Notes: generated by a model from the sequence alone, not told the origin. A stretch of DNA of 64,000 bases from Streptomyces aureoverticillatus (GCF_014649395.1 NZ_BMSY01000010.1:124001-188000); one strand, 5' to 3'. Shown: positions 1 through 8,727, numbered from the stretch's first letter. Translations and numbers: made by a program.

Positions 1-2
1 TA

Positions 3-72
3 ACCAGGGGGCTCCGCCCCCTGGACCCCCGTATCGCCGCTTCGCGGCTCGTCCTCAATCGCCGGACGGGCT
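3..72 (+). repeat. Dispersed repeat family A, copy 1
   Basis: This copy opens with a perfect hairpin (arms CCAGGGGGC and GCCCCCTGG around a three-base loop). It continues through a second small hairpin (CGCCGCTTCGCGGC) to a closing segment ending GCCGGACGGGCT. Closely similar copies lie at 9908-10016, 21187-21258 and, inverted, at 117-171, 21265-21315 and 52922-52986. It sits just downstream of the leftward MFS gene, so it may act as its transcription terminator. The family assignment is from direct comparison inside the window. Confidence 0.8.
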
Positions 73-78
73 AATTTC

Positions 79-1704
79 CTACGCCGACGTCAGTCGTGAG
101 GGCGGGCGGGGGAAATCAGCCCCTCCGGCGTTTGAGGAGCGGGGGTCCGGGGGCGGAGCCCCCTGGGCGGCTCGTAGGGCCCACGCCGCCAGCCCGGCTG
201 CGGCAAGCAGTGTGCCCGCCCCCGCCAGCGCAGCGACATGCATACCGCTGGTGAACGCCGACCGCGCCGCCGCGGTGAGGGCCTCCGACGCCGGTGCCGA
301 CAGGTGACCGGCGACGGCCAGCGCGCCGCCGAGCGTCTCCCGGGCCTCGTCCGGTGCCGTGGACGGCATCTCGTGCCGGTACACCGCCGTCCCGACGGAC
401 CCGAGGACGGCCATCCCGAGCGCCCCGCCGAACTCCTGGCCGGTCTCCAGAAGCGAAGACGCCGCCCCGGCCTTCTCCGCGGGGGCCGACCCGAGCGCCA
501 GGTCGGTGAGCTGTGAGCCGACCACCACCGCCCCGCACGCGAGCACCCCCGCCCCGGCGAGCACCGTCCACAGCGCGTCGGTGTCCGCGAGCAGCAGCAG
601 CCCGTACCCGCACGCCGCGACCGCGAAGCCGCCCGCGACCACGTACGCCCGGTCCGTGCCCCGCCGCACCAGCGCCGTCGCGACCGGCGCCGCGCAGCCG
701 ATGAGGACCGACGGCAGCAGCGCCCACAGCGCGGCCTCCATCGCGCTCTTGCCCAGCACGGACTGCAGATACTGCGTCGTGTAGTACGCCGAACCCATCA
801 TCGCGAACGACGAGACGAGGTTCAGGGCGACGGCGGGGCCGAACCCGCGCGACCCGCGGAACAGGGCGGGGGAGATCAGCGGGGACGCGGCGGTGCGCTG
901 GCGGCGTACGAACAGGGCCGCGAAGACGAGGCCCACGGCGAGCGGGACGACGTACTCCACGCGCACGCCCTCGGCGGCGATCTCCTTCAGGCCGTACACG
1001 ACCGGAAGCACCGCGGCCATCGACAGCGGCACGCTCAGCACGTCGAAGCGGCCGGGACGCGGGTCCCTGGACTCCGGGATGAGGACCGGCGCGAGCACCA
1101 GGAGCAGCGCCATCGCGGGCAGGTTGACCAGGAACACCGAGCCCCACCAGAAGAACTCGACGAGCAGCCCGCTCAGCACCGAGCCGAGCGCGATACCGGC
1201 GACCATCACGCCCGACCAGATGCCGATCGCCTGCGCCCGCTGCCCGGCGTCACGGAACAGGGTGCGCACCAGCGCGAGCGTGGACGGCATCAGGGTGGCG
1301 CCGCCGATGCCGAGGACGGCGCGGGCGGCGATGAGGAGTTCGGGGCTGTCGGCGTAGGCGGCGGTGAGGGACGCCGCGCCGAAGGCCGCCGCGCCGCACA
1401 GCAGCAGTCGGCGGCGGCCCACGCGGTCGCCGAGCGAGCCCATGGTCATCAGCAGTCCGGCGAGGACGAAGGCGTAGATGTCGAAGATCCACAGTTGCTG
1501 GGTGCCGGTCGGCTCCAGGTCCGCGTTGATCGCGGGGATCGCGAAGTAGAGGACCGAGACGTCCATCGAGACGAGCAGCAGCGGCAGCATCAGGACGGCG
1601 AGGGCCGTCCATTCCCTGCGGCCGGCGCGCGCCGGGACGGCCGGGTCGATCGGATCGGCCGGGTCGAGGGGGTCGGCCGGGTCGTGCGTCGGGTTCGTAG
1701 CCAT
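79..1704 (-). CDS. MFS drug exporter, DHA2 (14-TMS) type
   Basis: A 541-residue proton-driven exporter of the EmrB/QacA class. About 14 hydrophobic segments run from near residue 30 onward. The MFS signatures are visible: a D-R-V-G-R-R-R loop after segment 2 (GSLGDRVGRRRLLL) and the motif-C-like glycine-rich run in segment 5. The ATG at 1704 is chosen because the frame upstream runs into the TetR promoter region. It is transcribed divergently from the TetR gene at 1802, the usual arrangement of an efflux pump and its repressor. The last ~25 codons lie in dispersed repeat A, so the C-terminal tail is repeat-encoded and unlikely to be conserved. The substrate is unknown. Confidence 0.9.
   Translation of the reverse strand: MATNPTHDPADPLDPADPIDPAVPARAGRREWTALAVLMLPLLLVSMDVSVLYFAIPAINADLEPTGTQQLWIFDIYAFVLAGLLMTMGSLGDRVGRRRLLLCGAAAFGAASLTAAYADSPELLIAARAVLGIGGATLMPSTLALVRTLFRDAGQRAQAIGIWSGVMVAGIALGSVLSGLLVEFFWWGSVFLVNLPAMALLLVLAPVLIPESRDPRPGRFDVLSVPLSMAAVLPVVYGLKEIAAEGVRVEYVVPLAVGLVFAALFVRRQRTAASPLISPALFRGSRGFGPAVALNLVSSFAMMGSAYYTTQYLQSVLGKSAMEAALWALLPSVLIGCAAPVATALVRRGTDRAYVVAGGFAVAACGYGLLLLADTDALWTVLAGAGVLACGAVVVGSQLTDLALGSAPAEKAGAASSLLETGQEFGGALGMAVLGSVGTAVYRHEMPSTAPDEARETLGGALAVAGHLSAPASEALTAAARSAFTSGMHVAALAGAGTLLAAAGLAAWALRAAQGAPPPDPRSSNAGGADFPRPPSRLTSA
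117..171 (-). repeat. Dispersed repeat family A, copy 2 (inverted)
   Basis: Same family as 3-72 but in the opposite orientation, so the two copies face each other across about 45 bp. It lies inside the 3' end of the MFS gene and encodes its proline- and glycine-rich C-terminus (GAPPPDPRSSNAGG). The paired copies could fold into one long hairpin at the end of the transcript. Confidence 0.75.
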
Positions 1705-1720
1705 GTCCCGGGACTGTACG

Positions 1721-1748
1721 GACGTATAAAACAGCTGTCTAGTACGGC
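1721..1748. promoter_or_regulatory. Candidate TetR operator
   Basis: An imperfect 28-bp palindrome is centred on ACAGCTGT, with outer arms GACGTATAAA and TAGTACGGC agreeing at about ten of fourteen positions. It lies between the divergent MFS and TetR genes, where the repressor would control both. Its function is inferred from position and symmetry only. Confidence 0.5.
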
Positions 1749-1801
1749 TGTGTAGGACGCTCGTGTGGGACGAGTGTCTGGATCGTGGGTAGAGTTGCCG
1801 C

Positions 1802-2395
1802 ATGGGACACCGTGAGGATCTGCTGGAAGGCGCCAAGCGCTGCCTGCTGGAGAAGGGGTTCGTGCGCACGACGGCGCGCGACATCGTCAAGGAGTCGGGC
1901 ACGAATCTCGCGTCGATCGGCTACCACTACGGCTCGAAGGACGCCCTGCTCGCGCAGGCCTACATCTCGCTCATCGAGTCCATCGGCGACGCCTTCGACC
2001 CGGCGGGTGACGCCGGTGCGGCGGCGGGCGGCTCCCTGGAGCGGTTCCAGGAGGTGTGGGGGAACGTCATCCGTACGTTCCCCGAGGCGCGGGGGGTGTG
2101 GTTGCTCAGCCTGGAGTTCGTCACCCACGGCGACCGGCTGCCCGGGGTGCGCGAACTCGTCGCCAAGGCGCAGCGGGAGGGGCGCGCGGGCCTCGCCGCG
2201 GTGTTGCTCGACGTCGACGAGGACACGCTCGGCGACGACGTCCTCGACGCGGAGGGGCGGCTCTACTCGACGCTGCTCAACGGGCTCATGGTGCAGTGGC
2301 TCTTCGACCCGGAGTCGGCGACGGACGCGGCGCAGCTGACGGAGGGGCTGCGGCGCGTGATGGAGCGGGCGGGACGGCCGGCCTCACAGTCCTGA
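1802..2395 (+). CDS. TetR/AcrR family repressor
   Basis: A 197-residue regulator with the N-terminal TetR helix-turn-helix: LLEKGFVRTTARDIVKESG followed by the recognition segment SIGYHYGSKDALLAQAY at about residues 15-55. The C-terminal half is an alpha-helical ligand pocket and carries a conserved-looking W-L-L-S-L-E-F segment. It is divergent from the MFS exporter with 97 bp between the starts, so it most likely represses the exporter and itself until an exporter substrate binds. The ATG at 1802 starts directly at the expected domain boundary. Confidence 0.9.
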   Translation: MGHREDLLEGAKRCLLEKGFVRTTARDIVKESGTNLASIGYHYGSKDALLAQAYISLIESIGDAFDPAGDAGAAAGGSLERFQEVWGNVIRTFPEARGVWLLSLEFVTHGDRLPGVRELVAKAQREGRAGLAAVLLDVDEDTLGDDVLDAEGRLYSTLLNGLMVQWLFDPESATDAAQLTEGLRRVMERAGRPASQS

Positions 2396-2536
2396 CGTTG
2401 CGTCAGCCGGTGAATCCCGGCGCCACCAGACCTGATTCGTACGCGATCACCACCGCGTGCTCTCAGCCCGACGGTTTCCGGCAGTACAAGCAGTGCGTCC
2501 ACCAGCAGCTCACCGGGAATTGACCGGCGAGAGCTC

Positions 2537-3733
2537 CTACAGCCGTGACGCCTTCAGGATCATGTGCAGCAGCAGTCGGTCCTCGCCCTCGTCCAGGTCC
2601 AGCTTCGTGAGCTGCTCCACGCGCGAGAGGCGGTAGTAGAGGGTCTGGCGGTGGATGCCGAGCTCGGCCGCCGCGCGGCCCGCCTGGCCCGCGCGGTCCA
2701 GGAACACCTCGGCGGTGCGGGCGAGTTCGCGGTGGGCGGGGGAGAGCAGCTCGCGGGCCGCCGCGTCCCGCGCCGCCTCCGGGGGCAGTGCCGTGAGCAG
2801 CCGGTAGGGGCCGATGTCCGACCACCGCGCGAGCGGCGCGAACCGCGGCTCCGCGAGTGCCGCGCGCGCCGCCGCCGTCGCCTCGCCCCAGGCCGCCCCC
2901 ACGTCGTCGAGCCCGCGCCGCGCCCCGGCCACCCCGGCCGCGGCGCCCTTGCCCGCCGACTCGACCAGGCGGGCGGCCACCGTCAGCGCCGGCGTCAGGG
3001 TGTCCGCCGAGCGCAGCCGCACCAGGACCGCGAGCGACTGGCCGGCCGTTCCCCACGGCACGGAGCACAGCGCGGTCGCCCCCGGCACCGTCCGCAGCGC
3101 GGGCACGTCGTCCGGGTCGGCGGTGGGGCCCGCCCGGTCCGGCGAGTGCGCGGGGCCCGGGGAACGCCAGGGCGCCACGCACACCACCGCGTGCAGCCCG
3201 TCCGCGCGCGGACCGAGCGCCGTGCGCAGCGCCGCCACCGTCATGTCGCGCTGCCAGCCGCGCTCCGCCGTCAGGGCCGCCCGGAACTCCCGGGTGAGGT
3301 CGGCGCCGGCCTGCGCCTCGTCCGCGAGCAGCGCGCCGATCCGCGCGGCCACCTCCATCGCGGCGGTGAGCTGCGCGTCCGTGGGCCCCGGCTCGTCGTC
3401 CAGCAGCCAGACGTAGCCCAGGGCGAACCCCCGGTGGCGTACCGGAAGGCAGACCCGGCCGCGGTGCACGCCCGCCTCCGGGGTCGGCGGGATCCGGACC
3501 GGGCCGGTCGCGCGGGTGATGCCGAAGCTCTCGAACCAGGCGCGGACCTGGGCCGTGGAGCGGCGGGTGAGGATCGAGCGGGTCCTGACCGGGTCGAGGT
3601 CCGGGGCGTCCAGGCCGTCGCCGCCGTCGTGCGCGCCGAAGGCGATCAGCTCGAAGTCGCGGTTCTCCAGGGTCGCGGGCGCGCCGAGCAGGGCCGAGAT
3701 CTCGTCGACCAGTTCCTGGTAGTCGCCCTTCAC
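2537..3733 (-). CDS. PucR/CdaR-type regulator of proline catabolism
   Basis: A 398-residue activator. The N-terminal half has no clear enzyme motif and looks like a sensory (GAF-like) region. The C-terminal ~60 residues are the PucR-type helix-turn-helix (ELGIHRQTLYYRLSRVEQL, then LDLDEGEDRLLLHMIL). Translation starts at GTG 3733. The gene is divergent from proline dehydrogenase at 4017, with P5C dehydrogenase beyond. This is the standard actinobacterial arrangement in which such a regulator (compare PutR/PruR proteins) activates proline use. The effector is presumably proline, by inference. Confidence 0.85.
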   Translation of the reverse strand: MKGDYQELVDEISALLGAPATLENRDFELIAFGAHDGGDGLDAPDLDPVRTRSILTRRSTAQVRAWFESFGITRATGPVRIPPTPEAGVHRGRVCLPVRHRGFALGYVWLLDDEPGPTDAQLTAAMEVAARIGALLADEAQAGADLTREFRAALTAERGWQRDMTVAALRTALGPRADGLHAVVCVAPWRSPGPAHSPDRAGPTADPDDVPALRTVPGATALCSVPWGTAGQSLAVLVRLRSADTLTPALTVAARLVESAGKGAAAGVAGARRGLDDVGAAWGEATAAARAALAEPRFAPLARWSDIGPYRLLTALPPEAARDAAARELLSPAHRELARTAEVFLDRAGQAGRAAAELGIHRQTLYYRLSRVEQLTKLDLDEGEDRLLLHMILKASRL

Positions 3734-3955
3734 CCGCCGCCGTCCTTTCGTTCGCGCCGCCGCCGTACGACCCTCGCTCGCGCCGCGCCCTTGCCGTCTC
3801 GCTCGCGCCGCGCCCTTGCCGTACGGAGCCCATTCTCACGCAGTTCCGGGCGCCCCTCATACATATGTCTGAGATCCAGCCCACGGATGCGTGACAGGTG
3901 TCGATGGCTCACGGTCGGAGCGATCCTTAAGTTTCACGGTGGTTCTCCGTGTCGT

Positions 3956-3982
3956 ACCGGTTTTGTCGCAAAAATGTCCGGT
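3956..3982. promoter_or_regulatory. Candidate operator upstream of proline dehydrogenase
   Basis: An interrupted inverted repeat, ACCGGTTTT-gtcgca-AAAA-tgt-CCGGT, sits 35 bp before the putative proline dehydrogenase start. It lies in the 283-bp gap shared with the divergent PucR gene. The AT-rich core stands out against the GC-rich surroundings. It may be the PucR binding site or promoter core; no other feature was recognised in this gap. Confidence 0.4.
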
Positions 3983-4016
3983 GCGGCACTCGTTCGTACT
4001 CCCGTGGAGGTGCCCC

Positions 4017-4943
4017 GTGCTGGGTCCCGTGATCCTTGCCGCGTCGCGCAGTGACAAGATGCGCCGTTTTGTGTCGGCGGCGCCGGGCACCAAGCAGGTC
4101 GTGGACCGGTTCATCGCCGGTGAGACGGTCGACCAGGTGGTGCCGATCGTCGTGGACGCGGCCGACAAGGGTCTTGAGGTCACCCTGGACGTGGTGGGCG
4201 AGGACATCACGACGCGCGAGCAGTCGTACGCCGCCCGCGACGCCTACCTGGAGCTCATCGACCGGCTCAAGGACCTCGGCCTCGGCACCAAGGCCGAGAT
4301 GTCCGTGAAGCTGTCCATGTTCGGCCAGGCGCTGGAGGGCGGCCACGAGCTGGCCCTCGCGAATGTCCGTCCCGTCGTCGAGGCGGCCGCCGCGATCGGC
4401 ACCACCGTCACCCTCGACGCCGAGGACCACACCACCCTCGACTCGATGTTCGCCATCCACGAGGAGCTGCGGAAGGACTTCCCGCAGACGGGCTGCGTGA
4501 TCCAGGCCTACCTGTTCCGCACCGAGGACGACGCCCGCCGCCTTGCCGCGAACGGCAGTCGCGTGCGTATCGTGAAGGGCGCCTACAAGGAGCCCGCCTC
4601 CGTCGCGTACCAGGACAAGGCCGAGACCGACAAGGCGTACGTCCGTATCCTGAAGATCCTGATGGAGGGCTCGGGGTACCCGATGATCGGGTCCCACGAC
4701 CCGCGGCTCATCGCCATCACCCAGGAGCTCGCGCGCCGCGCCGGGCGCAAACTGGATGAGTACGAATTCCAGATGCTGTACGGCATCCGCAGCGACGAGC
4801 ACCTGCGGCTCGCCGCCGAAGGCCACCGGATGCGCGTATACACCGCCTACGGCACCGACTGGTACGGCTATTTCATGCGCCGTCTCGCGGAGAAGCCGGC
4901 GAACCTGCTCTTCTTCGGCCGGTCGATCCTCACCAAGGGCTGA
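4017..4943 (+). CDS. Proline dehydrogenase (monofunctional)
   Basis: A 308-residue FAD-dependent enzyme that oxidises proline to 1-pyrroline-5-carboxylate, the first step to glutamate. It has the (beta-alpha)8 proline dehydrogenase signatures: SVKLSMFGQAL near residue 100, the substrate/FAD segment RVRIVKGAYKEP near 185, and the C-terminal YGTDWYGYFMRRLAEKP. The GTG at 4017 is preceded by GGAGG at 4006-4010 and gives the length usual for Streptomyces. A longer in-frame extension to 3891 lacks a ribosome site. It is followed by a strong hairpin and then pruA, and is likely induced by the divergent PucR protein. Confidence 0.92.
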   Translation: MLGPVILAASRSDKMRRFVSAAPGTKQVVDRFIAGETVDQVVPIVVDAADKGLEVTLDVVGEDITTREQSYAARDAYLELIDRLKDLGLGTKAEMSVKLSMFGQALEGGHELALANVRPVVEAAAAIGTTVTLDAEDHTTLDSMFAIHEELRKDFPQTGCVIQAYLFRTEDDARRLAANGSRVRIVKGAYKEPASVAYQDKAETDKAYVRILKILMEGSGYPMIGSHDPRLIAITQELARRAGRKLDEYEFQMLYGIRSDEHLRLAAEGHRMRVYTAYGTDWYGYFMRRLAEKPANLLFFGRSILTKG

Positions 4944-4950
4944 GCGGTGC

Positions 4951-4985
4951 CTGTCGGCACCCGGGCGCATCCTGGGTGCCGACAG
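4951..4985 (+). terminator. Hairpin terminator after proline dehydrogenase
   Basis: Perfect 12-bp stem CTGTCGGCACCC / GGGTGCCGACAG with an 11-base loop, starting 8 bp after the stop codon. There is no U-tract. A second perfect 7-bp hairpin (GGTCGGC-tga-GCCGACC) follows at 4998-5014. Partial termination here would set the ratio between proline dehydrogenase and pruA. Confidence 0.7.
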
Positions 4986-5177
4986 CCACCGCCCATTGGT
5001 CGGCTGAGCCGACCCGGTTCCGAAGGAGTTACGGAACTCGTGACTCCGCCCCTCGGGGCTTCTCACTCGCTCACCGCAGCGAGCTGGTGACGGTCAAGCC
5101 CTGACCGCCGCCCAACATACGCACATGGCTTCGGTTCCCCGGGCTGAAGTCAGGGATTCACTCGGAAGAGGTAGCTC

Positions 5178-6818
5178 ATGGACGCTGTGACCCAGGTCCC
5201 CACCCCCGTCAACGAGCCGGTCCACGGCTACGCCCCCGGCTCCCCGGAGCGCATCCGGCTCGAGGCCAAGCTCAAGGAGCTGTCCGAGAACCCGATCGAG
5301 CTGCCGATGACGATCGGCGGCGTGAAGCGCCTCGGCGGCGGCGAGCCCTTCCAGGTCGTGCAGCCGCACAACCACAAGGCGGTCATCGGCAACGGCCGCC
5401 ACGCCACGCAGCAGGACGCCCAGGACGCCGTCGACGCCGCGCTCGCGGCCGCCCCGGCCTGGCGCGCGATGTCCTTCGACGACCGCGCCGCGATCATCCT
5501 GCGCGCCGCCGAACTGCTGTCGACGACGTGGCGCGAGACGCTGGCCGCCTCCACCATGCTCGGCCAGTCCAAGACCGCCCAGCAGGCCGAGATCGACACG
5601 CCCTGCGAGCTGGTCGACTTCTGGCGCTTCAACGTGAAGTACGCCCGTGACCTGCTCGCCGAGCAGCCCCCGGCGAACTCCACCGGCGTCTGGAACCGCC
5701 TGGACCACCGCCCGCTCGAGGGCTTCGTCTACGCGATCACGCCGTTCAACTTCACCGCCATCGCGGGCAACCTCCCGACCGCTCCCGCCCTGATGGGCAA
5801 CGTCGTGGTCTGGAAGCCGTCCCCGACGCAGACCCACGCCGCCGTGCTGCTCATGCAGCTCCTGGAGGAGGCGGGCCTGCCCAAGGGCGTCATCAACCTC
5901 GTCACCGGCGACGGCATCGAGGTCTCCAAGGTCGCGCTGCACCACCGTGACCTGGCGGGCATCCACTTCACGGGTTCGACGAAGACCTTCCAGTACCTGT
6001 GGAAGACGGTCGGCGAGAACATCGAGAAGTACCGCTCGTACCCGCGTCTGGTCGGCGAGACCGGCGGCAAGGACTTCGTCGTCGCCCACCCGAGCGCCGA
6101 CCGCGCCATCCTGAAGACCGCGCTGACCCGCGGCTCCTTCGAGTTCCAGGGCCAGAAGTGCTCCGCGACCTCGCGCGCGTACATCCCGGCCTCCATCTGG
6201 AACTCCGGCTTCAAGGAGGAGTTCGCGGCCGAGGTCGACGGCATCAAGATGGGCGACGTCACGGACCTCTCCAACTTCATCGGCGCCGTCATCGACGAGC
6301 GTGCCTTCGCCAAGAACAAGGCCGCCATCGACCGCGCGAAGTCCGACGACTCCTGCACGATCGTCGCGGGCGGCACGTACGACGACTCCGTCGGCTACTT
6401 CGTGCGCCCGACCGTCGTCGAGTGCTCGGACCCGGCCAACGAGGTCTTCACCACCGAGTACTTCGGCCCGTTCCTCGCCGTGCACGTCTACGACGACAGC
6501 AAGGCCGACGCGTACGAGGAGATGCTGACCCAGATGGAGTCGGTGTCCGACTACGCCCTCACCGGCTCGGTCATCGCGAACGACCGCGCCGCGGCCGCGT
6601 ACACGATGGAGAAGCTCCGCTACGCCGCGGGCAACTTCTACATCAACGACAAGTCGACCGGCGCCGTCGTCGGCCAGCAGCCCTTCGGCGGCGGCCGCGC
6701 CTCCGGCACCAACGACAAGGCCGGCGCCCCGCAGAACCTGCAGCGCTGGACCCTGACCCGCGCCATCAAGGAGACGCTGGTCCCGCCGACGGACTACTCC
6801 TACCCGCACATGGGCTGA
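5178..6818 (+). CDS. pruA: L-glutamate gamma-semialdehyde (P5C) dehydrogenase
   Basis: A 546-residue NAD-dependent aldehyde dehydrogenase that converts glutamate semialdehyde, formed by proline dehydrogenase, into glutamate. The catalytic residues of the ALDH fold are present: Glu294 in VGETGGKD and nucleophile Cys328 in GQKCSATSR, with the nucleotide-binding ITPFNFTAIAGN around residue 190. Length and N-terminus fit the P5CDH1 subfamily. The ATG at 5178 is preceded by GGAAGAGGTAG. It completes the proline-to-glutamate route with the upstream gene and probably shares the PucR control. Confidence 0.95.
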   Translation: MDAVTQVPTPVNEPVHGYAPGSPERIRLEAKLKELSENPIELPMTIGGVKRLGGGEPFQVVQPHNHKAVIGNGRHATQQDAQDAVDAALAAAPAWRAMSFDDRAAIILRAAELLSTTWRETLAASTMLGQSKTAQQAEIDTPCELVDFWRFNVKYARDLLAEQPPANSTGVWNRLDHRPLEGFVYAITPFNFTAIAGNLPTAPALMGNVVVWKPSPTQTHAAVLLMQLLEEAGLPKGVINLVTGDGIEVSKVALHHRDLAGIHFTGSTKTFQYLWKTVGENIEKYRSYPRLVGETGGKDFVVAHPSADRAILKTALTRGSFEFQGQKCSATSRAYIPASIWNSGFKEEFAAEVDGIKMGDVTDLSNFIGAVIDERAFAKNKAAIDRAKSDDSCTIVAGGTYDDSVGYFVRPTVVECSDPANEVFTTEYFGPFLAVHVYDDSKADAYEEMLTQMESVSDYALTGSVIANDRAAAAYTMEKLRYAAGNFYINDKSTGAVVGQQPFGGGRASGTNDKAGAPQNLQRWTLTRAIKETLVPPTDYSYPHMG

Positions 6819-6866
6819 CGCCCCCACGGGGGATCAACCCCCCCACGGGGATCACCCCCTTGACCC

Positions 6867-6903
6867 CCGCCCCCGGCCTGGGCCCCACCCCGGCCGGGGG
6901 CGG
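6867..6903. terminator. Bidirectional terminator between convergent genes
   Basis: Perfect 12-bp stem (CCGCCCCCGGCC / GGCCGGGGGCGG) with a 13-base loop, placed between the stop codons of pruA and the leftward hydrolase. It can serve both transcripts. Confidence 0.75.
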
Positions 6904-6915
6904 TGTCGTACCCGC

Positions 6916-7794
6916 TCACCCCACCCGCCGGGTGAAGAAGCCGTCGATCAGGCCCGCGATCTGCGCCGCGTGCGTCTCCAGGGCGAAGTGGCCGGTCGGC
7001 AGCAGATGGACCTCCGCCTCCGGCAGGTCCCGCTGGAAGGCGAGGGCGCCGGCGGGTACGAAGATCTCGTCGTGGGCGCCCCAGACGGCGAGGACCGGTA
7101 CCTGGCTCGCGCGGAAGTACGCCTGGAAGTCCGGGTAGAGGTCGATGTTGCTGCCGTAGTCGCCGATGAGGGCCAGCTGGATCTCGTCCTGGCCCTCTCG
7201 TGCCATCAGGGCGGCGTCGTGCTCCCAGGCGTCCGGGCTGACCAGGCTCGGGTCCGGGACGCCGTGTGTGTACTGCCACTTGATGCCTTCGGGGGAGCGG
7301 ATCGCGTGGACGGGCGCCGCCGTCTCCTCGCTCGGATCGGCGATGTACGCGAAGACCGGCGCCCACGCCTCCTTGCCGAGCCCCTCCTCGTACGCGTTGC
7401 CGTTCTGCGTGACGATCGCCGTGACCCGGTCCGGGTGGGCGAGCGCGAGGCGCAGGCCGATCGGGGCGCCGTAGTCCTGTACGTACAGTGCGAATCTGTC
7501 CAGGCCGATCGACTCCGTGAACTCGGCCGTGACGGCGGCGAGTTCGGCGAAGGTGTACGGGAAGTCGGCTGCCGCGGGCGCCGCCGAGCGGCCGAAGCCG
7601 ACGTGGTCCGGCGCGATGACGTGGTGGCGCTCGGCCAGGCGCGGGATGAGGTCGCGGAACATGTGCGAGCTGGTCGGGAAGCCGTGCAGGAGCAGCAGGG
7701 CGGGGGCGTCGGCGGGGCCCGCCTCGCGATAGAAGATCTCGTGGCCGCGGACGGTGGTGGAGCGGTGGCGGACCTGGCCGGCCTTGGTGTTCAT
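6916..7794 (-). CDS. Alpha/beta hydrolase with aspartate nucleophile (epoxide hydrolase/dehalogenase-like)
   Basis: A 292-residue cytoplasmic alpha/beta-hydrolase. The oxyanion motif HGFP lies near residue 38. The nucleophile elbow reads VQDYGAPIG near residue 105, so the nucleophile is Asp rather than Ser, as in epoxide hydrolases and haloalkane dehalogenases. The acid/base pair is likely Asp in WGAHDEIF and His in TGHFALE near the C-terminus. A cap domain lies between about residues 130 and 210. It stands alone, leftward, after a long inverted repeat. The substrate cannot be read from the sequence. Confidence 0.82.
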   Translation of the reverse strand: MNTKAGQVRHRSTTVRGHEIFYREAGPADAPALLLLHGFPTSSHMFRDLIPRLAERHHVIAPDHVGFGRSAAPAAADFPYTFAELAAVTAEFTESIGLDRFALYVQDYGAPIGLRLALAHPDRVTAIVTQNGNAYEEGLGKEAWAPVFAYIADPSEETAAPVHAIRSPEGIKWQYTHGVPDPSLVSPDAWEHDAALMAREGQDEIQLALIGDYGSNIDLYPDFQAYFRASQVPVLAVWGAHDEIFVPAGALAFQRDLPEAEVHLLPTGHFALETHAAQIAGLIDGFFTRRVG

Positions 7795-7847
7795 GCCTAA
7801 CCCCTCATCGCGCTTTGGGTGGTTGATGGTGGGGTGATTCGAGCATG

Positions 7848-7891
7848 CCTCCGCCTAGCCAGTCAAGAGTTTTTGACTGGTTAGGCGGAGG
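7848..7891. terminator. Long inverted repeat between nitroreductase and hydrolase
   Basis: Arms of 19 bp (CCTCCGCCTAGCCAGTCAA and its complement, with one G-U compatible mismatch) enclose a six-base loop. It lies after the nitroreductase stop and 54 bp before the hydrolase start, both read leftward. The symmetry suits a terminator. However, it has no U-tract, and it holds TTGAC-like hexamers, so an operator over the hydrolase promoter is equally possible. Confidence 0.6.
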
Positions 7892-7923
7892 GATTGTGGA
7901 GGGGCGGCGTTCGGCGGGTGCGG

Positions 7924-8664
7924 TTATACCTCCACCAGGACCTGGTCCAGGGACTTCCGTACGAGGTCGGGGACCTGGCAGTCCGGGGCCGGATAGCCGA
8001 CCGGGATCACGGCGAACGCCTTCTCGTTCTCCGGGCGGCCGAGGACCTCGGACAGGAACCGCATCGGGCTCGGCGTGTGCACCAGCGCGGCGAGGCCGGA
8101 CAGGTGCAGTGCCGACAGCAGCATGCCGACGGCGATGCCGACCGACTCGTCGACGTAGTAGTGCTTGTGCTTCGTGCCGTCCTCGCCCAGCCAGTAGCGC
8201 TGCTGGAACACGACGATCAGCGCGGGCGCGTCCGTCAGATGCGGCTTCACCTCGTCCGTGCCCAGCGGACGCAGCGCCGCCAGCCACTCCTCGCCGAGCC
8301 GCCCGTCGTACGAGATCTGCTCCTCGTGCTCGGCCGCCTCCCGTATCCGGCGGCGGACCTCCGGGTCCCGCACCAGGACGAACGTCCACGGCTGCTGGTG
8401 CGCGCCCGAGGGCGCGGTCGCCGCGCAGGCGATGGCGTCCCGCACGACCTGCGGGGGCACGGGGTCCGTGGAGAACTGCCGCACCGTGCGCCGCTCCCGC
8501 ATGCGCTCCTTCAACTCGGCCGCCTGGGCGAGCGATTCGGACGTGGGCATGCGGGCGGGGCGGTAGGGGACGGAGCGGTAGGGCTGCCCGTGGATGGGCG
8601 TCCAGGGCGTGTCGGGGTGCTCGGTGTGTCCGGTCTCCGGCTTGCTCTGTTCGGTATCAGGCAT
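7924..8664 (-). CDS. Nitroreductase-family FMN oxidoreductase (iodotyrosine deiodinase-like)
   Basis: A 246-residue flavoprotein of the nitroreductase fold. The FMN-phosphate motif RERRTVRQFS lies near residue 55, and ATAPSGAHQQPWTFVLV near residue 82 is the active-site strand characteristic of the IYD/BluB-like branch. Further FMN contacts are in the HTPSPMRFLSEVLGRP region. The ATG at 8664 is preferred over an upstream in-frame ATG because the extra residues lack family character. It is not obviously co-transcribed with its neighbours. The natural substrate is unknown. Confidence 0.85.
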   Translation of the reverse strand: MPDTEQSKPETGHTEHPDTPWTPIHGQPYRSVPYRPARMPTSESLAQAAELKERMRERRTVRQFSTDPVPPQVVRDAIACAATAPSGAHQQPWTFVLVRDPEVRRRIREAAEHEEQISYDGRLGEEWLAALRPLGTDEVKPHLTDAPALIVVFQQRYWLGEDGTKHKHYYVDESVGIAVGMLLSALHLSGLAALVHTPSPMRFLSEVLGRPENEKAFAVIPVGYPAPDCQVPDLVRKSLDQVLVEV

Positions 8665-8727
8665 GGCTCTGAGTGTGCCGCGCGGGGTCGGCGGCGGACA
8701 GGGGGCGGACACGGGTCGGTCGCCGGG

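Noticed and set aside
5094..6827. A 577-codon open frame on the minus strand opposite pruA, and similar long antisense frames opposite gltX, leuC and the conservon genes
   Set aside because: Third-position G/C bias keeps antisense frames open in such genomes. The antisense products are Arg/Val/Gly-rich without domains, while the sense strand has clear enzyme motifs.
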